A DNA stretch of 64,000 bases from Archangium violaceum (GTDB taxonomy: Bacteria; Myxococcota; Myxococcia; Myxococcales; Myxococcaceae), in assembly GCF_016887565.1 (NCBI RefSeq), contig NZ_CP069396.1, forward strand, positions 8,786,001-8,850,000. Direction: 5' to 3'. Shown here piece after piece: positions 53,417-64,000 of this stretch. Each line of letters opens with the position of its first letter. Position 1 is the stretch's first letter. The translations under genes were made by a program, and so were the position numbers. The notes under the pieces were generated by a model. That model was not told the origin of the DNA. It saw only the letters and a list, made by a program, of their open reading frames with translations, and ran no database searches.

Positions 53417-56290
53417 ATGTCCGAGCCCGACGTCATCTCCATCCGCGGAGCCAAGGAGCACAACCTCAAGAACATCTCCCTGGAGATTCCGAAGAAGAAG
53501 CTGGTGGTGTTCACCGGCGTCTCCGGCTCCGGGAAGAGTTCGCTGGCGTTCGACACCCTCTATGCCGAGGGTCAACGCCGCTACGTGGAGAGCCTCTCCG
53601 CCTATGCCCGGCAGTTCCTCGGGCAGATGGAGAAGCCCAAGTACGACACCATCCGCGGCCTGTCGCCCACCATCTCCATCGAGCAGAAGGCGGCCAGCAA
53701 CAACCCGCGCTCCACGGTGGGCACCGTCACCGAGGTGCACGACTACCTGCGCGTGCTCTTCGCCTCGGTGGGAGTGCAGCACTGCCCCAACTGCGGCAAG
53801 CGCGTGGGCAAGCAGAGCGCCCAGCAGATCGTCGACACGCTGATGGAGTCGCCTGCGGGCACCAAGGTGATGGTGATGGCGCCCGTGGTCACCAACCGCA
53901 AGGGCGAGCACAAGGACATCCTCACCGAGGCGCTCAAGCGCGGCTTCACCCGCGCCCGGGTGGACGGCAAGGTGAAGGGGCTCGAGGAGCGCATCGAGCT
54001 GGACAAGAAGTCCAAGCACGACATCGCGCTCGTCATCGACCGGCTGGTGCTCAAGCCCGAAATCCGCACGCGCCTGACGGACGCGGTGGAGACGGCGCTG
54101 CGCGAGGGCAAGGGCATGCTCATCCTCGCGGATGAGACGGGCAACCCGGCGAGCGACCGCATCATGAGCGAGCTCAACGCCTGCCACGCGTGCGGCCTGT
54201 CCTTCGGCGAGCTGTCGCCCTCCTCGTTCTCCTTCAACAACCCGCTGGGCATGTGCTCGGACTGCAACGGCCTGGGCACCAAGGCGGAGATGGATCCGGA
54301 CCGGATCGTCCCGGACCCCTCGCGCAGCCTGCGCGAGGGCGCGGTGGAGCCGTGGGCCAGCGGCATGAACAAGGGCGAGGGCTGGACGGCGGACTTCGTG
54401 GAGAGCCTGGCCGGGGCCTTCGACATCGATCTGGACACGCCCTTCGCGAAGCTGCCGGCGAAGGCGAAGAAGATCATCATGTACGGCGCCGAGGGCAAGC
54501 GCTTCACCGTCCAGTGGGGCGATGGCGGCCGCTACGAGATGGAGTGGGAGGGCCTCGTCAACAAGCTGATGCGCGGCTTCAAGACGACCACGTCCGAGGC
54601 GATGCGCACCTACTACCAGAAGTTCTTCAGCGACAAGCCGTGCCCCACGTGCGACGGCGCGCGCCTGAAGCCGGAGAGCCGGGCGGTGAAGGTGCACGGG
54701 CGCTCCATCGTGGAGCTGAGCCGGCAGACCATCGGCGACGCGCTGCGCTGGCTCAAGGACATGCAGCTCACGGAGACGGAGCGGAAGATCGCCACCGAGC
54801 TGCTCAAGGAGATCCGCAGCCGCCTGGGCTTCCTGGAGGACGTGGGCCTGGCGTACCTGACGTTGGACCGGACGGCGTCCACGCTGTCCGGCGGCGAGAG
54901 CCAGCGCATCCGCCTGGCGTCGCAGATGGGCAGCGAGCTGACGGGCGTCATCTACATCCTCGACGAGCCGTCCATCGGCCTGCACCAGCGAGACAACGGC
55001 AAGCTGCTGGCCACGCTGAAGCGGCTGCGCGACCTGGGCAACTCCGTCGTCGTGGTGGAGCACGACGAGGAGACGATGGAGGAGGCGGACTGGCTCGTCG
55101 ACTTCGGGCCGGGCGCGGGTGAGCTGGGCGGCCAGGTGGTGGCCGAGGGCACCCCCGCCCAGGTGATGGCGAACGAGAAGAGCTCCACCGGCGCGTACCT
55201 CTCCGGCCGCAAGGAGATCGAAATCCCCGAGCAGCGGCGCGCTCCTGGCAAGACGAAGGTGCGCATCGAGGGCGCGAAGGAGAACAACCTCAAGGACGTG
55301 ACGGTGGACATCCCGTTGGGGCTGTTCGTGGCCGTCACCGGCGTGTCCGGGGCGGGCAAGTCCACGCTCATCAATGAGATCCTCTACCCCGCCGCCGCGC
55401 GCGCCCTGTACGAGAGCCGCGAGGTGCCGGGCAGGCACAAGGCGATTACGGGGCTGGAGAACCTGGACAAGGTCATCGACATCGACCAGCGGCCAATCGG
55501 CCGGACACCCCGGAGCAACCCGGCCACGTACACGAAGCTGTTCGACTCCATCCGCGACGTGTTCGCGATGACGCCGGAGGCGCGGGCGTTCGGGTACACG
55601 CCGGGCCGCTTCTCCTTCAACATCAAGGGCGGACGCTGCGAGGCGTGCGAGGGCGATGGCGTGAAGCTGGTGGAGATGCACTTCCTGGCGGACGTGTACG
55701 TGCCGTGCGAGGTGTGCCACGGCAAGCGCTTCAACGACGCCACGCTGCGGGTGCTCTACAAGGGGAAGAACATCGCCGAGGTGCTCGAGATGAGCGTGCG
55801 CGAGGCGATGCAACACTTCAGCGCGCACAAGGACATCATGCGCGTGCTGCAGACGCTGGAGGACGTGGGGCTGGGCTACATCCGGCTGGGGCAGAGCTCC
55901 CCTACCCTGTCCGGCGGCGAGGCCCAGCGCATCAAGCTGGCGCGCGAGCTGGCGCGCGTGGCCACGGGCCGCACCCTCTACATCCTCGACGAGCCCACCA
56001 CGGGTCTGCACTTCGAGGACATCCGCAAGCTTTTGCACGTGCTCAACCGGCTGGTGGAGGCAGGCAACACGGTGCTGGTCATCGAGCACAACCTGGACGT
56101 CATCAAGAGCGCGGACTGGGTGATTGATTTGGGCCCCGAGGGTGGCGCGGGCGGTGGTCAGCTGCTGGCCACGGGCACGCCGGAGCAGGTGGCCGAGGTG
56201 AAGGAGAGCCACACCGGGCGCTACCTCAAGCACGTGCTGACGAAGTCCCGGAAGCACCGCGTGGGCCGCAGGCCCGGCACGGCAGCCTGA
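53417..56290 (+). CDS. uvrA: Excinuclease ABC subunit A
   Basis: A 957-residue damage-recognition ATPase of nucleotide excision repair. Both ABC modules are complete: P-loops GVSGSGKSS and GVSGAGKST, signatures [14 protein letters not shown] and [15 protein letters not shown], and Walker [14 protein letters not shown] and [13 protein letters not shown]. Zinc-finger cysteines are present ([11 protein letters not shown] with CSDCNG, and CEACEGDG with CEVCHGKRF). The ATG at 53417 starts the conserved [19 protein letters not shown]. UvrB and UvrC are not in the window, as is common. Confidence 0.96.
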   Translation: MSEPDVISIRGAKEHNLKNISLEIPKKKLVVFTGVSGSGKSSLAFDTLYAEGQRRYVESLSAYARQFLGQMEKPKYDTIRGLSPTISIEQKAASNNPRSTVGTVTEVHDYLRVLFASVGVQHCPNCGKRVGKQSAQQIVDTLMESPAGTKVMVMAPVVTNRKGEHKDILTEALKRGFTRARVDGKVKGLEERIELDKKSKHDIALVIDRLVLKPEIRTRLTDAVETALREGKGMLILADETGNPASDRIMSELNACHACGLSFGELSPSSFSFNNPLGMCSDCNGLGTKAEMDPDRIVPDPSRSLREGAVEPWASGMNKGEGWTADFVESLAGAFDIDLDTPFAKLPAKAKKIIMYGAEGKRFTVQWGDGGRYEMEWEGLVNKLMRGFKTTTSEAMRTYYQKFFSDKPCPTCDGARLKPESRAVKVHGRSIVELSRQTIGDALRWLKDMQLTETERKIATELLKEIRSRLGFLEDVGLAYLTLDRTASTLSGGESQRIRLASQMGSELTGVIYILDEPSIGLHQRDNGKLLATLKRLRDLGNSVVVVEHDEETMEEADWLVDFGPGAGELGGQVVAEGTPAQVMANEKSSTGAYLSGRKEIEIPEQRRAPGKTKVRIEGAKENNLKDVTVDIPLGLFVAVTGVSGAGKSTLINEILYPAAARALYESREVPGRHKAITGLENLDKVIDIDQRPIGRTPRSNPATYTKLFDSIRDVFAMTPEARAFGYTPGRFSFNIKGGRCEACEGDGVKLVEMHFLADVYVPCEVCHGKRFNDATLRVLYKGKNIAEVLEMSVREAMQHFSAHKDIMRVLQTLEDVGLGYIRLGQSSPTLSGGEAQRIKLARELARVATGRTLYILDEPTTGLHFEDIRKLLHVLNRLVEAGNTVLVIEHNLDVIKSADWVIDLGPEGGAGGGQLLATGTPEQVAEVKESHTGRYLKHVLTKSRKHRVGRRPGTAA

Positions 56291-56384
56291 GCCGCCCAAG
56301 GGTGTAGGACCCGCTTCCTTCGGGCCGCCAGCCGACGCACCTCCCCCTCTAACGACGCGTGCCCGAGCCCGATAAGCTCGCGGC

Positions 56385-58526
56385 ATGCGTCGACTCTGGA
56401 TGTTGGGACTGCTCTTGTCGTTCGTCGCGTGCCGCGAGAAGGCCCCTCCCGAAGGGGCCGTGCGGGTCACGGTGAAGTACGGCTCCTACCGGCCCGTGTG
56501 TCTGCGGGTGGTGGCCAATGACTCTCAGGGGGAGGTGGGCCGGGTGGATATCCCTCAGAGCAGGTTCCAGAATCCGGAGGCGAGGCAGATCCTCGTCGCG
56601 GTGTTCCGAAAGGCCGACTCAGGACGGGAGCTGACACTGGAGGTGTCCTCCTTCGCTGAGGCCTCGGAAGAGGCGTGCTCCGGCTCGCTGGTGGAGCAGC
56701 TTTCCTCGCAGCCCATCCCGGTGCCCCTGGGGGATTACGCCTCGTTCGAGGCGACCCTGCGGGCGAAGGACGATGATGGGGACACCTTCATCGCCCGGGA
56801 AGAGGGAGTGAAGGGAACGGACTGCGACGACGGGAGCGGCGAGGTGTTCCCGGGGGCCGCCGAGCGCTGCAGTGTCTCGGTGGACTACGACTGCGACGGT
56901 GCCTCGGGCTGCCAGGACTCCAAGTGCCAGCAGAAGGCGTGCGACGATGGCAACGCCTGCACCACGGGCGACCGATGCGAGGGCTCGGGAGTGTCGGCGC
57001 AGTGCAAGGGCCAGGCGGTGCAGTGCGAGAAATCCGCTTCGGGCTGCGTCACGGCCTCCACGTGCTCCCAGGAGACGGGCCGGTGCGTCGAGACCCGCAA
57101 GGCGTGCAACGCGCCGCCGACGGCGTGCTACGAGAGCGCGGGCGCGTGCAATGACGCCACGGGCGAATGCGAATATGCCGTCAAGGCGGCCTCCGTAAGC
57201 TGCGATGACAGCCAGGCCTGCACCACGGGGGATGTGTGTAACGGCGCGGGGGTTTGTCAGGGCACCCAGACCCCGTGCACCGCCTCCAGCATCTGTTTCC
57301 GGGTGACCGGAGGCTGTACGGCGCTCGGCAATTGCACCGAGGAGCCGGACCCCGGCAAGGTGAACACCACGTGCATGCTCGCGAGTGGAACCGAGAATGG
57401 GGTGTGTCGTGCCTCCGATGGCAGGTGCAGCCGCTTCCCCTACGCTCCGAGCAACTTCGATCCGGATGCCATTCCCACGGCGAGCATTCTTCCCCTGGCC
57501 ACGACGTGTAACATCACCTTCAACTCGACGACGCTGAGTTGGAACCCCACGAACTGCGTCAGCAATCCGCCCACTCCCATCGAGTTGCCCCAGGGCAACG
57601 GGATGGTGTTGTTCGCCTTGTCGACCCTGAATCTGAACGGGGAACTCCGGCTGGTGGGCAACCGCCCCGTCATCCTGGCCGTCTACGGAGATGCCACGCT
57701 GAACAGCAACATCCTCGCCCATGCGGAAGGCACGGCACCTGGCGCGGGCGGCAGCCTGGCGCTGGCCTGCGAGGACCGACGTGGCAGGGGGGGAGTGTTC
57801 AGCGCGACCTGGGTGGGAGGTGGTGGCGGAGGCGCTGGAGGTGGCACCACGGGGGGTAATGGAGCGACCGGAACGGGTACGGGTTCAACGCCCGGTGATG
57901 GCGGGAACGCGGGGGGAGATGTCTTCGTCCCACTCGTCGGAGGTTGTTCGGGAGGGAGTGGGGGCGGCGATCTGGGAGGCGCGGGAGGCGCGGGAGGAGG
58001 CGCCGTGCAACTCTCCGTGGCGCGTACCCTCACGGTGAATCAACAGATCTCCGCCAGCGCGGGCGGAGGGAGTGGAGGGCGGTTCAGCACCACCAACGGC
58101 GGTCAGGTCGGAGGGGGCGGTGGAGGCGGAAGCGGAGGGCAGGTGTTGCTCGAGGCCCACCAGTTGGAGCTCGGCTCATCAAGCCGGCTGACCGCGAATG
58201 GAGGGGGTGGTGGGGAAGGCAGTGGCTATTCCGCCATCAGCCAGGCCAATGGCGACGTGGGGGATGATGGTTCCCGGACCTCGGCGAACCAGGCCGCGGG
58301 TGGGACCGGGGACTCCCTGGCAGGTGGAGAGGGCGGCAACGGAGGCGCTCTCAACAAGTCACCCGGTGCTGGCACCGCGGGCAGTGACGTGGGCGTCGGT
58401 GCCAAGGGAAGTGGCGGAGGAGGCGGAGGCGCCGTGGGCCACATCCGGCTGAGGTCCGTGAGGCCCTGCACCATCAATGGCTCCAGCGTCATCAGCCCGG
58501 CGACCAACGCGCAGTGCCCGCTGTAG
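56385..58526 (+). CDS. Lipoprotein with MopE-like metal-binding motif, Cys repeats and glycine-rich tail
   Basis: A 713-residue protein (signal LLSFVAC, Cys17). Residues about 125-175 hold a MopE-type metal-binding pattern (DDDGDTF, then TDCDDGSGEVFPGAAERC and DYDCDGASGC). About 180-340 has repeated Cys-rich blocks (CDDGNACTTGDRC, CDDSQACTTGDVC) of the kind followed by myxosortase-type or export domains in other proteins, but no sorting tail is seen here. From about 470 the sequence is very rich in glycine (GGGGGAGGGTTGGNGATG). A surface-exposed, metal-binding, structural protein is likely. Confidence 0.88.
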   Translation: MRRLWMLGLLLSFVACREKAPPEGAVRVTVKYGSYRPVCLRVVANDSQGEVGRVDIPQSRFQNPEARQILVAVFRKADSGRELTLEVSSFAEASEEACSGSLVEQLSSQPIPVPLGDYASFEATLRAKDDDGDTFIAREEGVKGTDCDDGSGEVFPGAAERCSVSVDYDCDGASGCQDSKCQQKACDDGNACTTGDRCEGSGVSAQCKGQAVQCEKSASGCVTASTCSQETGRCVETRKACNAPPTACYESAGACNDATGECEYAVKAASVSCDDSQACTTGDVCNGAGVCQGTQTPCTASSICFRVTGGCTALGNCTEEPDPGKVNTTCMLASGTENGVCRASDGRCSRFPYAPSNFDPDAIPTASILPLATTCNITFNSTTLSWNPTNCVSNPPTPIELPQGNGMVLFALSTLNLNGELRLVGNRPVILAVYGDATLNSNILAHAEGTAPGAGGSLALACEDRRGRGGVFSATWVGGGGGGAGGGTTGGNGATGTGTGSTPGDGGNAGGDVFVPLVGGCSGGSGGGDLGGAGGAGGGAVQLSVARTLTVNQQISASAGGGSGGRFSTTNGGQVGGGGGGGSGGQVLLEAHQLELGSSSRLTANGGGGGEGSGYSAISQANGDVGDDGSRTSANQAAGGTGDSLAGGEGGNGGALNKSPGAGTAGSDVGVGAKGSGGGGGGAVGHIRLRSVRPCTINGSSVISPATNAQCPL

Positions 58527-58946
58527 CCAATCCCAGGGAGCGTTCTAAGGAGCGGCCATCCACAGCCAATTGTACACAAGAAACTCTTGATTCCAAACGC
58601 ATCTCAGGTGCCGGACGCGGCCGTCCAGCGGTCAACCGCTCGAATGGCTACACGCGATCAACCCTTGACTCCCTGACCGAACGGTCAAATGAAATTTTTC
58701 CAGGTGGGCAAAGGGAGGATTCAGGAGACACGGAAATCCAGGTAAAAGCCCTTGCATCCACCCGGCCCTGACTGCGAATATGAAACGCCGAGCCATGGGC
58801 ATGAAATGCAATGCCTGGGCACGGCCGGGCCGGCGGCGAATGACGGATGGCTGGTCTTCGTGACGGAATCTTCACGCGACTTTCTCACTTTCTGCGTCGC
58901 TGAAGTTTCATCCCATTCAAGGACGATTGTCTGACGAGGAGTTCTC
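58527..58946. other. 420-bp intergenic region with promoter and operator signals
   Basis: There are no coding features on either strand that I trust. It separates the glycine-rich lipoprotein from the three-gene export module and holds a promoter-operator at 58665-58696. The AT-rich tract AAATGAAATTTTTCC near 58687 is unusual for this genome. Confidence 0.55.
58665..58696 (+). promoter_or_regulatory. Candidate promoter with an internal palindromic operator
   Basis: TTGACT (58665-58670) is a good -35. A weak -10 (TGAAAT at 58690) follows after 19 bp. Between them lies TGACCG-AA-CGGTCA (58674-58687), a perfect 6-2-6 palindrome, the usual place for a repressor. It lies about 250 bp before the cytochrome-like gene; the long leader is a reason for caution. 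Confidence 0.45.
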
Positions 58947-60365
58947 GTGTTTCGACGACTCATTGTAGGGGTCGCCGTTTGCCTATCGGGGGTGGCGATG
59001 GCCAAACCACCCTCGGGCACGGCGTTCTGCTCCACCTATCCCTCGGCGCCCGTGTGTACGGGTCAACAGCCGGCCTGCACGTACTGTCACGTCGCGCCGC
59101 CGCAGCGCAACGCCTTCGGCGCCAGTCTGGAGCCCCACCTGGCACCCGGCGCGTCGCGCCCCCTGTCCGACAGTGACTTCGCGGCCGCGCTCCCCTGGGC
59201 GCTCAAGGCCGTCGAGGCGGAGGATGCCGACGGTGACGGCGTGTCCAACCTCGTGGAGATCCAGCGCGGCACCCTGCCGGCCGATCCCACCAGCGTGCCC
59301 GTGGACACCGGCCGCTGCCAGGCGGGGGAGAATCCCCAGTACGACGTGTGCCGTTACGACGCGCGCTTCGCGTACAAGCGCCTGCTGCTCGACTTCTGCG
59401 GCGTGCCGCCCACCTACGCGCAACTCAAGGAGTTCAGCGCGTTGAGCGCCGACGACCAGCGCGCCCGGATGGATGCCGAGCTGGACCGGTGCACCACCTC
59501 CGAGTTCTGGCGCGGCAAGAACGGGCAGCTGTGGAAGCTGGCGCACCCGAAGATCCGCCCGGTGGGCTCGCTCAAGGCCGGTGAGGACGCCGGGACCATC
59601 CCCCTCGCCGACTACTATGACGACTACGCGCTCTACGCCTACGCGCAACTGGACGATCACGACGCGCGCGAGGTGATGACCGCGAAGTACTTCGTGAGTC
59701 GGGAAACCAATCCCACCCGCTACTCGGTGGTGCCGACGCGGCCGACGCAGTCCGTCGACGAGCTGCACCGCGCGGGCAACATCACCAGCAGGTGGAGCCT
59801 CATCTACTTCGTGATGTTCACCGCGCTGCCGCGCAACGCCGCGTCGCAGGCCTACCGGGCGTACCTGGGTCTCGACATCGCCAAGCAGGAGGGCCTCTTC
59901 AGCGTCCCCGGCGAGCCCCGCGACTACGACGCCAAGGGAGTGGACGCGCCCGCCTGCGCGGCCTGCCACGCCACGCTCGATCCGCTGAGCTACCCCTTCC
60001 GCAACTACGAGGGTCTCTCCTTCCCCCGCAACCCCGAGGTTCCCTGGGCGAGCTACGTGCCCGGCCGCATCGAGAAGCGCTTCGGCAACGCCTCGCCGAT
60101 CATCACCCAGATGCCGGAGTCCGGCTACCTCTTCGGCCAGCCGGTGGACAACCTCGTCGAGTGGGCGGAGGTCGGGGCCAACAGCGATGCCTTCGCCATC
60201 GCCGCCGTCACCGACTACTGGAAGCTGCTCGTGGGCCATCCCCCCACCGCCGAGGAGCACGCCGAGTTCGTCACCACCTGGAAGCGCTTCAAGGGCACGC
60301 ACCAGTACCGCGTGCAGCGCATGCTTCACGACCTGATCCGCACGGAGGCCTACGGTGCGCCCTGA
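58947..60365 (+). CDS. Exported cytochrome-c-like protein (DUF1588-type)
   Basis: A 472-residue secreted protein with a signal peptide (GVAMAKP). It carries two c-type haem motifs, CTYCH (Cys44, Cys47, His48) and CAACH (Cys337-His341). The second sits in CHATLDPLSYPFRNYEGL, the form found in the DUF1588/DUF1592 group. A calcium-loop-like DADGDGVSNLVEIQRGTLP follows the first. It starts at GTG with GAGGAG upstream. Its stop overlaps the next gene by 11 bp. Probably acts in the periplasm or outside the cell in redox or substrate binding; role unknown. Confidence 0.82.
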   Translation: MFRRLIVGVAVCLSGVAMAKPPSGTAFCSTYPSAPVCTGQQPACTYCHVAPPQRNAFGASLEPHLAPGASRPLSDSDFAAALPWALKAVEAEDADGDGVSNLVEIQRGTLPADPTSVPVDTGRCQAGENPQYDVCRYDARFAYKRLLLDFCGVPPTYAQLKEFSALSADDQRARMDAELDRCTTSEFWRGKNGQLWKLAHPKIRPVGSLKAGEDAGTIPLADYYDDYALYAYAQLDDHDAREVMTAKYFVSRETNPTRYSVVPTRPTQSVDELHRAGNITSRWSLIYFVMFTALPRNAASQAYRAYLGLDIAKQEGLFSVPGEPRDYDAKGVDAPACAACHATLDPLSYPFRNYEGLSFPRNPEVPWASYVPGRIEKRFGNASPIITQMPESGYLFGQPVDNLVEWAEVGANSDAFAIAAVTDYWKLLVGHPPTAEEHAEFVTTWKRFKGTHQYRVQRMLHDLIRTEAYGAP

Positions 60366-61029
60366 TTTCCTTCGCGTGTTGTTGCTGTCCTCCGCCTGTG
60401 TCCTCTCCGCGTGCCCGTCCCCCTCTCCCTCGGGAGAACAGGATGCCGGCACACCGCCCGCCGATGCCGGTACGGGTTCCTCCGGTGAGGTGGCGCCTTC
60501 CTCGCGCAACAACCTGCGCTTCAAGAATCCGGAGCAGCTGACGGCCCACTTCTCCGCGGCGCTGTCCCTGCCACCGGAGCAGGTGTGCAACGAGCTGGGC
60601 CAGTACCCCTGCACCACGTACGTGCACAACGTGGCCCTGGGCGGCGTCGAGCCCTATGGCATTGGTCTCTACGAGCCCATCTCGGTCACGGGTGTGACGA
60701 CCCCCATCGCCATCGACCGCCTGGCGCTGGCGGCCTGTGTCCGGCGCGTCTCGCTCGACGTCACCAGCCCCGGGGAGGCGGTGCTCTTCAAGGGCATCGA
60801 GCTCGACGGCCAGGGGCGTCTGGCGAGCCGGGACGGCGCGCCGGTCCGCGACGCCATCACCTCGCTCTACCAGCGCGCCCTGTTGCGAGACCCCACGGAG
60901 ACCGAGGTGGGTACCCTGTCGCAACTGGCCACACAGATCGAATCCAAGGGCAGCCAGACGCCGGGCCGCGACTGGATGGTCGCGTCCTGCTTCGCCGTCC
61001 TCTCTTCCGCCGAATCCGTCTTCTTCTAA
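60355..61029 (+). CDS. Lipoprotein of the cytochrome-like / DUF1501 module
   Basis: A 224-residue protein starting at GTG with a lipoprotein signal ending VLSAC (Cys20). A Gly/Pro/Ser-rich linker follows, then a helical domain with three further cysteines (VCNELGQYPC, LAACVRR) and a closing helix pair. Not recognised. It overlaps the cytochrome-like gene by 11 bp and precedes the DUF1501-like gene by 9 bp, so the three are cotranscribed and probably act together. Confidence 0.8.
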   Translation: MRPDFLRVLLLSSACVLSACPSPSPSGEQDAGTPPADAGTGSSGEVAPSSRNNLRFKNPEQLTAHFSAALSLPPEQVCNELGQYPCTTYVHNVALGGVEPYGIGLYEPISVTGVTTPIAIDRLALAACVRRVSLDVTSPGEAVLFKGIELDGQGRLASRDGAPVRDAITSLYQRALLRDPTETEVGTLSQLATQIESKGSQTPGRDWMVASCFAVLSSAESVFF

Positions 61030-61038
61030 GGGAACGTC

Positions 61039-62589
<1,551 letters not shown>

Positions 62590-62600
62590 TGAGCCCGGGA

Positions 62601-62621
62601 CCGGGGGGAGCCTTCCCCCGG
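62601..62621 (+). terminator. Hairpin after the export module
   Basis: CCGGGGG and CCCCCGG form a 7-bp stem around a 7-base loop, 11 bp past the stop of the DUF1501-like gene and before the convergent DTW gene. No clear U-run follows, so it may be Rho-assisted or a weak terminator. Confidence 0.5.
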
Positions 62622-62664
62622 CCCGTGGGCGACGAGCGCGTCGAACAGCGCTGGCGGTGGGGGC

Positions 62665-63237
62665 TCAATTCAGCGTCCCGCACTCGGCGATCCGCTGAAC
62701 CCGAAGCGCGGCCAGCCGCTCCAGCGGCGCCGCCGCCTCCGGTCCCTCGAGCACCGCCACCGCGCGGGCAATCGCATCCAGGGTGGACATCCCGGACGGG
62801 TGCGTGGGCTCGCGGAGCTTGAGCGTCCCGGGCGCGGGCGGCGGTAGCACCAGCCGGGGGAGCGTCCGCAGCGCGTGGAGCCGCTGGGTCATCCGCCGCG
62901 CCTGCGACCAGCTCGCGTCCAGCACCACCAGCTGACTCGGCGCGGGGGCGTCCGGCGGCGCGGTGGGGCCATCCGGGTAGAGCAGCCAGGTGCCGGGCTC
63001 GGAGAGCAGCGCGGTGTCGAGGGGCTCGGCGGGAGCGCCATAGGTGAGCAGCCTGGCATTCGCGAGGGCCAGCGCGGCCACCCTCCCGGTGTTGCTCTTC
63101 TTGGGAATCTCCACCACGTGCTGGAGGATGAGGAAACGGGTGCGTGTCTCCACCCGGGGAATCTCGGCACACAGGCACAGATGCAGCGGAAGGTTGCAGC
63201 GAAGACAGCGGGGCCTGGGCGGGACTGGCGAAGACAT
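62665..63237 (-). CDS. DTW-domain tRNA-uridine aminocarboxypropyltransferase
   Basis: A 190-residue enzyme. The N-terminal zinc-type cysteines CLRCNLPLHLCLC are followed by LILQHVVEIPKKSNTGR and the family core LVVLDASWSQARRM, where DxxW is DASW. TapT-type enzymes transfer a 3-amino-3-carboxypropyl group from SAM to U47 of tRNA. The start at 63237 fits the family; longer in-frame readings cross the next promoter region. It is convergent with the export module. Confidence 0.88.
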   Translation of the reverse strand: MSSPVPPRPRCLRCNLPLHLCLCAEIPRVETRTRFLILQHVVEIPKKSNTGRVAALALANARLLTYGAPAEPLDTALLSEPGTWLLYPDGPTAPPDAPAPSQLVVLDASWSQARRMTQRLHALRTLPRLVLPPPAPGTLKLREPTHPSGMSTLDAIARAVAVLEGPEAAAPLERLAALRVQRIAECGTLN

Positions 63238-63412
63238 CCTCCAGCATCCTGTTCCGGTGGCCACGGGAAGAGAAGCGTTCGTTCCCGCTCCCAGGCTGTG
63301 GGGCCGGATGCCAGGAACTCGAGCGGTTCGGGCAGGAGGGTAGGCCCTCGTCCTTCCGCGCGATGGCCTTCCGGTTGCGACCGGTACTCGACCCACGTAT
63401 AGGGAGAGCACC

Positions 63413-63805
63413 GTGTCGCTGGCTCTTCGCATCTTCACGCTCGCGCTTCTCCTCGGCTGGCAGGCCGTCGCCAGCGGAGTGGGCCTCCCCCACTTCTGCC
63501 CGAAGCAAGCCAGGACGAGCACCGCCTGCCAGTGCCCGCACGAAGAGAAGAAGGCGGAAAAGGCCTCGCACGACGAGACGGCGTTGAGGAAGGATTGCTG
63601 CGACGCGTTGGAACGGGACATCCCCGCGCCGGCTCTCGTGGACGCCTCCGGCCACGCCTCCCCGCTCGCGGTCCCACCGGCCTCGCCGGTGTGGCTCACC
63701 TCCAAGGCTCCCGAGAGTGGCGGCCGCCTATCGCTCGCCCTCTGGGACACGCCCCAGGCCCAGGGGCCACCTGTCTTTCTCCGTCTCCGCTCGCTCCTCA
63801 TTTGA
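63413..63805 (+). CDS. Small secreted Cys/His-rich protein, possible metal-response protein
   Basis: A 130-residue protein, GTG start, with a signal peptide (LLLGWQAVASG). The mature part carries HFCPKQ, CQCPHEEKK and KDCCDALE, a possible metal-binding cluster. Such short proteins often stand before heavy-metal efflux genes in myxobacteria, and such genes could begin just beyond the window edge. Function not established. Confidence 0.66.
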   Translation: MSLALRIFTLALLLGWQAVASGVGLPHFCPKQARTSTACQCPHEEKKAEKASHDETALRKDCCDALERDIPAPALVDASGHASPLAVPPASPVWLTSKAPESGGRLSLALWDTPQAQGPPVFLRLRSLLI

Positions 63806-64000
63806 GCTCTCCCGGCGCGTCCCGGGTTCCTCGCCTTTCCTCCACCTTGACGTGAGGAGGCCGAGGCCCTGAGTGCCGCGCCGGACGGGAGAGAAGCCGC
63901 TCGAAGCGTTCCCGCCGTGCCACTCCCGGACGACCCGTCCGAAGGATGCCGCCGGCGTGACGACAATGATGGATGTCGAGATGGAGTAAGAGAACCCCAT
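63806..64000. other. Right-hand end of the window, no gene seen
   Basis: About 195 bp after the small secreted protein. No ribosome-binding site, start codon or terminator is convincing. A minus-strand open frame begins exactly at the edge but has no coding character. Confidence 0.4.

Noticed and set aside
53378-56470. 1030-codon minus-strand open frame antisense to uvrA
   Set aside because: Same GC-skew shadow effect (His/Val/Leu/Arg-rich, no motifs). Similar long shadows opposite comEC, addB and the vWA lipoprotein were rejected for the same reason.

Overview
The window reads as core plus accessory chromosome of a high-GC myxobacterium, probably of the Cystobacterineae (Archangium, Cystobacter or Melittangium type). 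Evidence is a CdnL/CarD-type regulator very close to the Myxococcus protein as I remember it, two Sit-type lipoprotein toxin loci, a Ser/Thr kinase beside a DUF2381 gene, lipoproteins with choice-of-anchor and MopE-like metal-binding repeats, and strong GC bias at third codon positions. All family names come from recognisable motifs in the translated sequence; no database search was possible.

Layout. 1-15.5 kb is mostly core: cdnL with its terminator, comEC, a CBM9-like lipoprotein, an FHA protein, a PH-like membrane protein, then a minus-strand addB-addA-purA operon and a PAP2 phosphatase. 15.5-24.2 kb is metabolic and regulatory: a STAS-like protein, a TetR repressor divergent from a quinone-oxidoreductase-like gene with two perfect operators between them, a siderophore-interacting flavoprotein, the haem ABC transporter hmuTUV behind a Fur-like palindrome, and a PPOX flavoprotein divergent from an AraC regulator. 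24.2-27.3 kb is a polymorphic-toxin island: a possible Cys/His/Glu papain-like effector, a DUF2019 immunity-type gene and a SitA lipoprotein with an HNH/AHH-like tip. At 27.6 kb lie a tmRNA-like 3' end and a terminator without the rest of the gene, which suggests an attachment site.

27.9-33.3 kb holds a tight five-gene cluster (AfsA-like hotdog protein, FAD oxidoreductase, HemN-like radical SAM enzyme, alpha/beta hydrolase, membrane fatty-acid desaturase) that looks like an undescribed small lipid or signal-molecule pathway. 33.3-39 kb has a DNRLRE/propeller lipoprotein, a CurA-like reductase, a small Cys-rich lipoprotein and a Ser/Thr kinase. 39-46.75 kb is a rearrangement hotspot. A DUF2381 gene is split by a 2.7-kb IS21-family element (istA, istB, multiple terminal repeats), followed by decayed immunity-like and DUF2381 fragments, a second SitA-type toxin and a probable immunity gene. 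It shares its scaffold with the first SitA but has a different toxic tip.

46.75-64 kb returns to ordinary genes: a sterol-glucosyltransferase-like enzyme with a Dbr1-like phosphoesterase, a large vWA lipoprotein, an EamA transporter, uvrA with a possible LexA-type site, and a metal-binding/glycine-rich lipoprotein. Next comes a three-gene export module (CxxCH cytochrome-like protein, lipoprotein, Tat-exported DUF1501-like protein) behind a palindromic operator, then a DTW-domain tRNA modification enzyme and a small secreted Cys/His-rich protein. No complete tRNA, rRNA or CRISPR array was seen.
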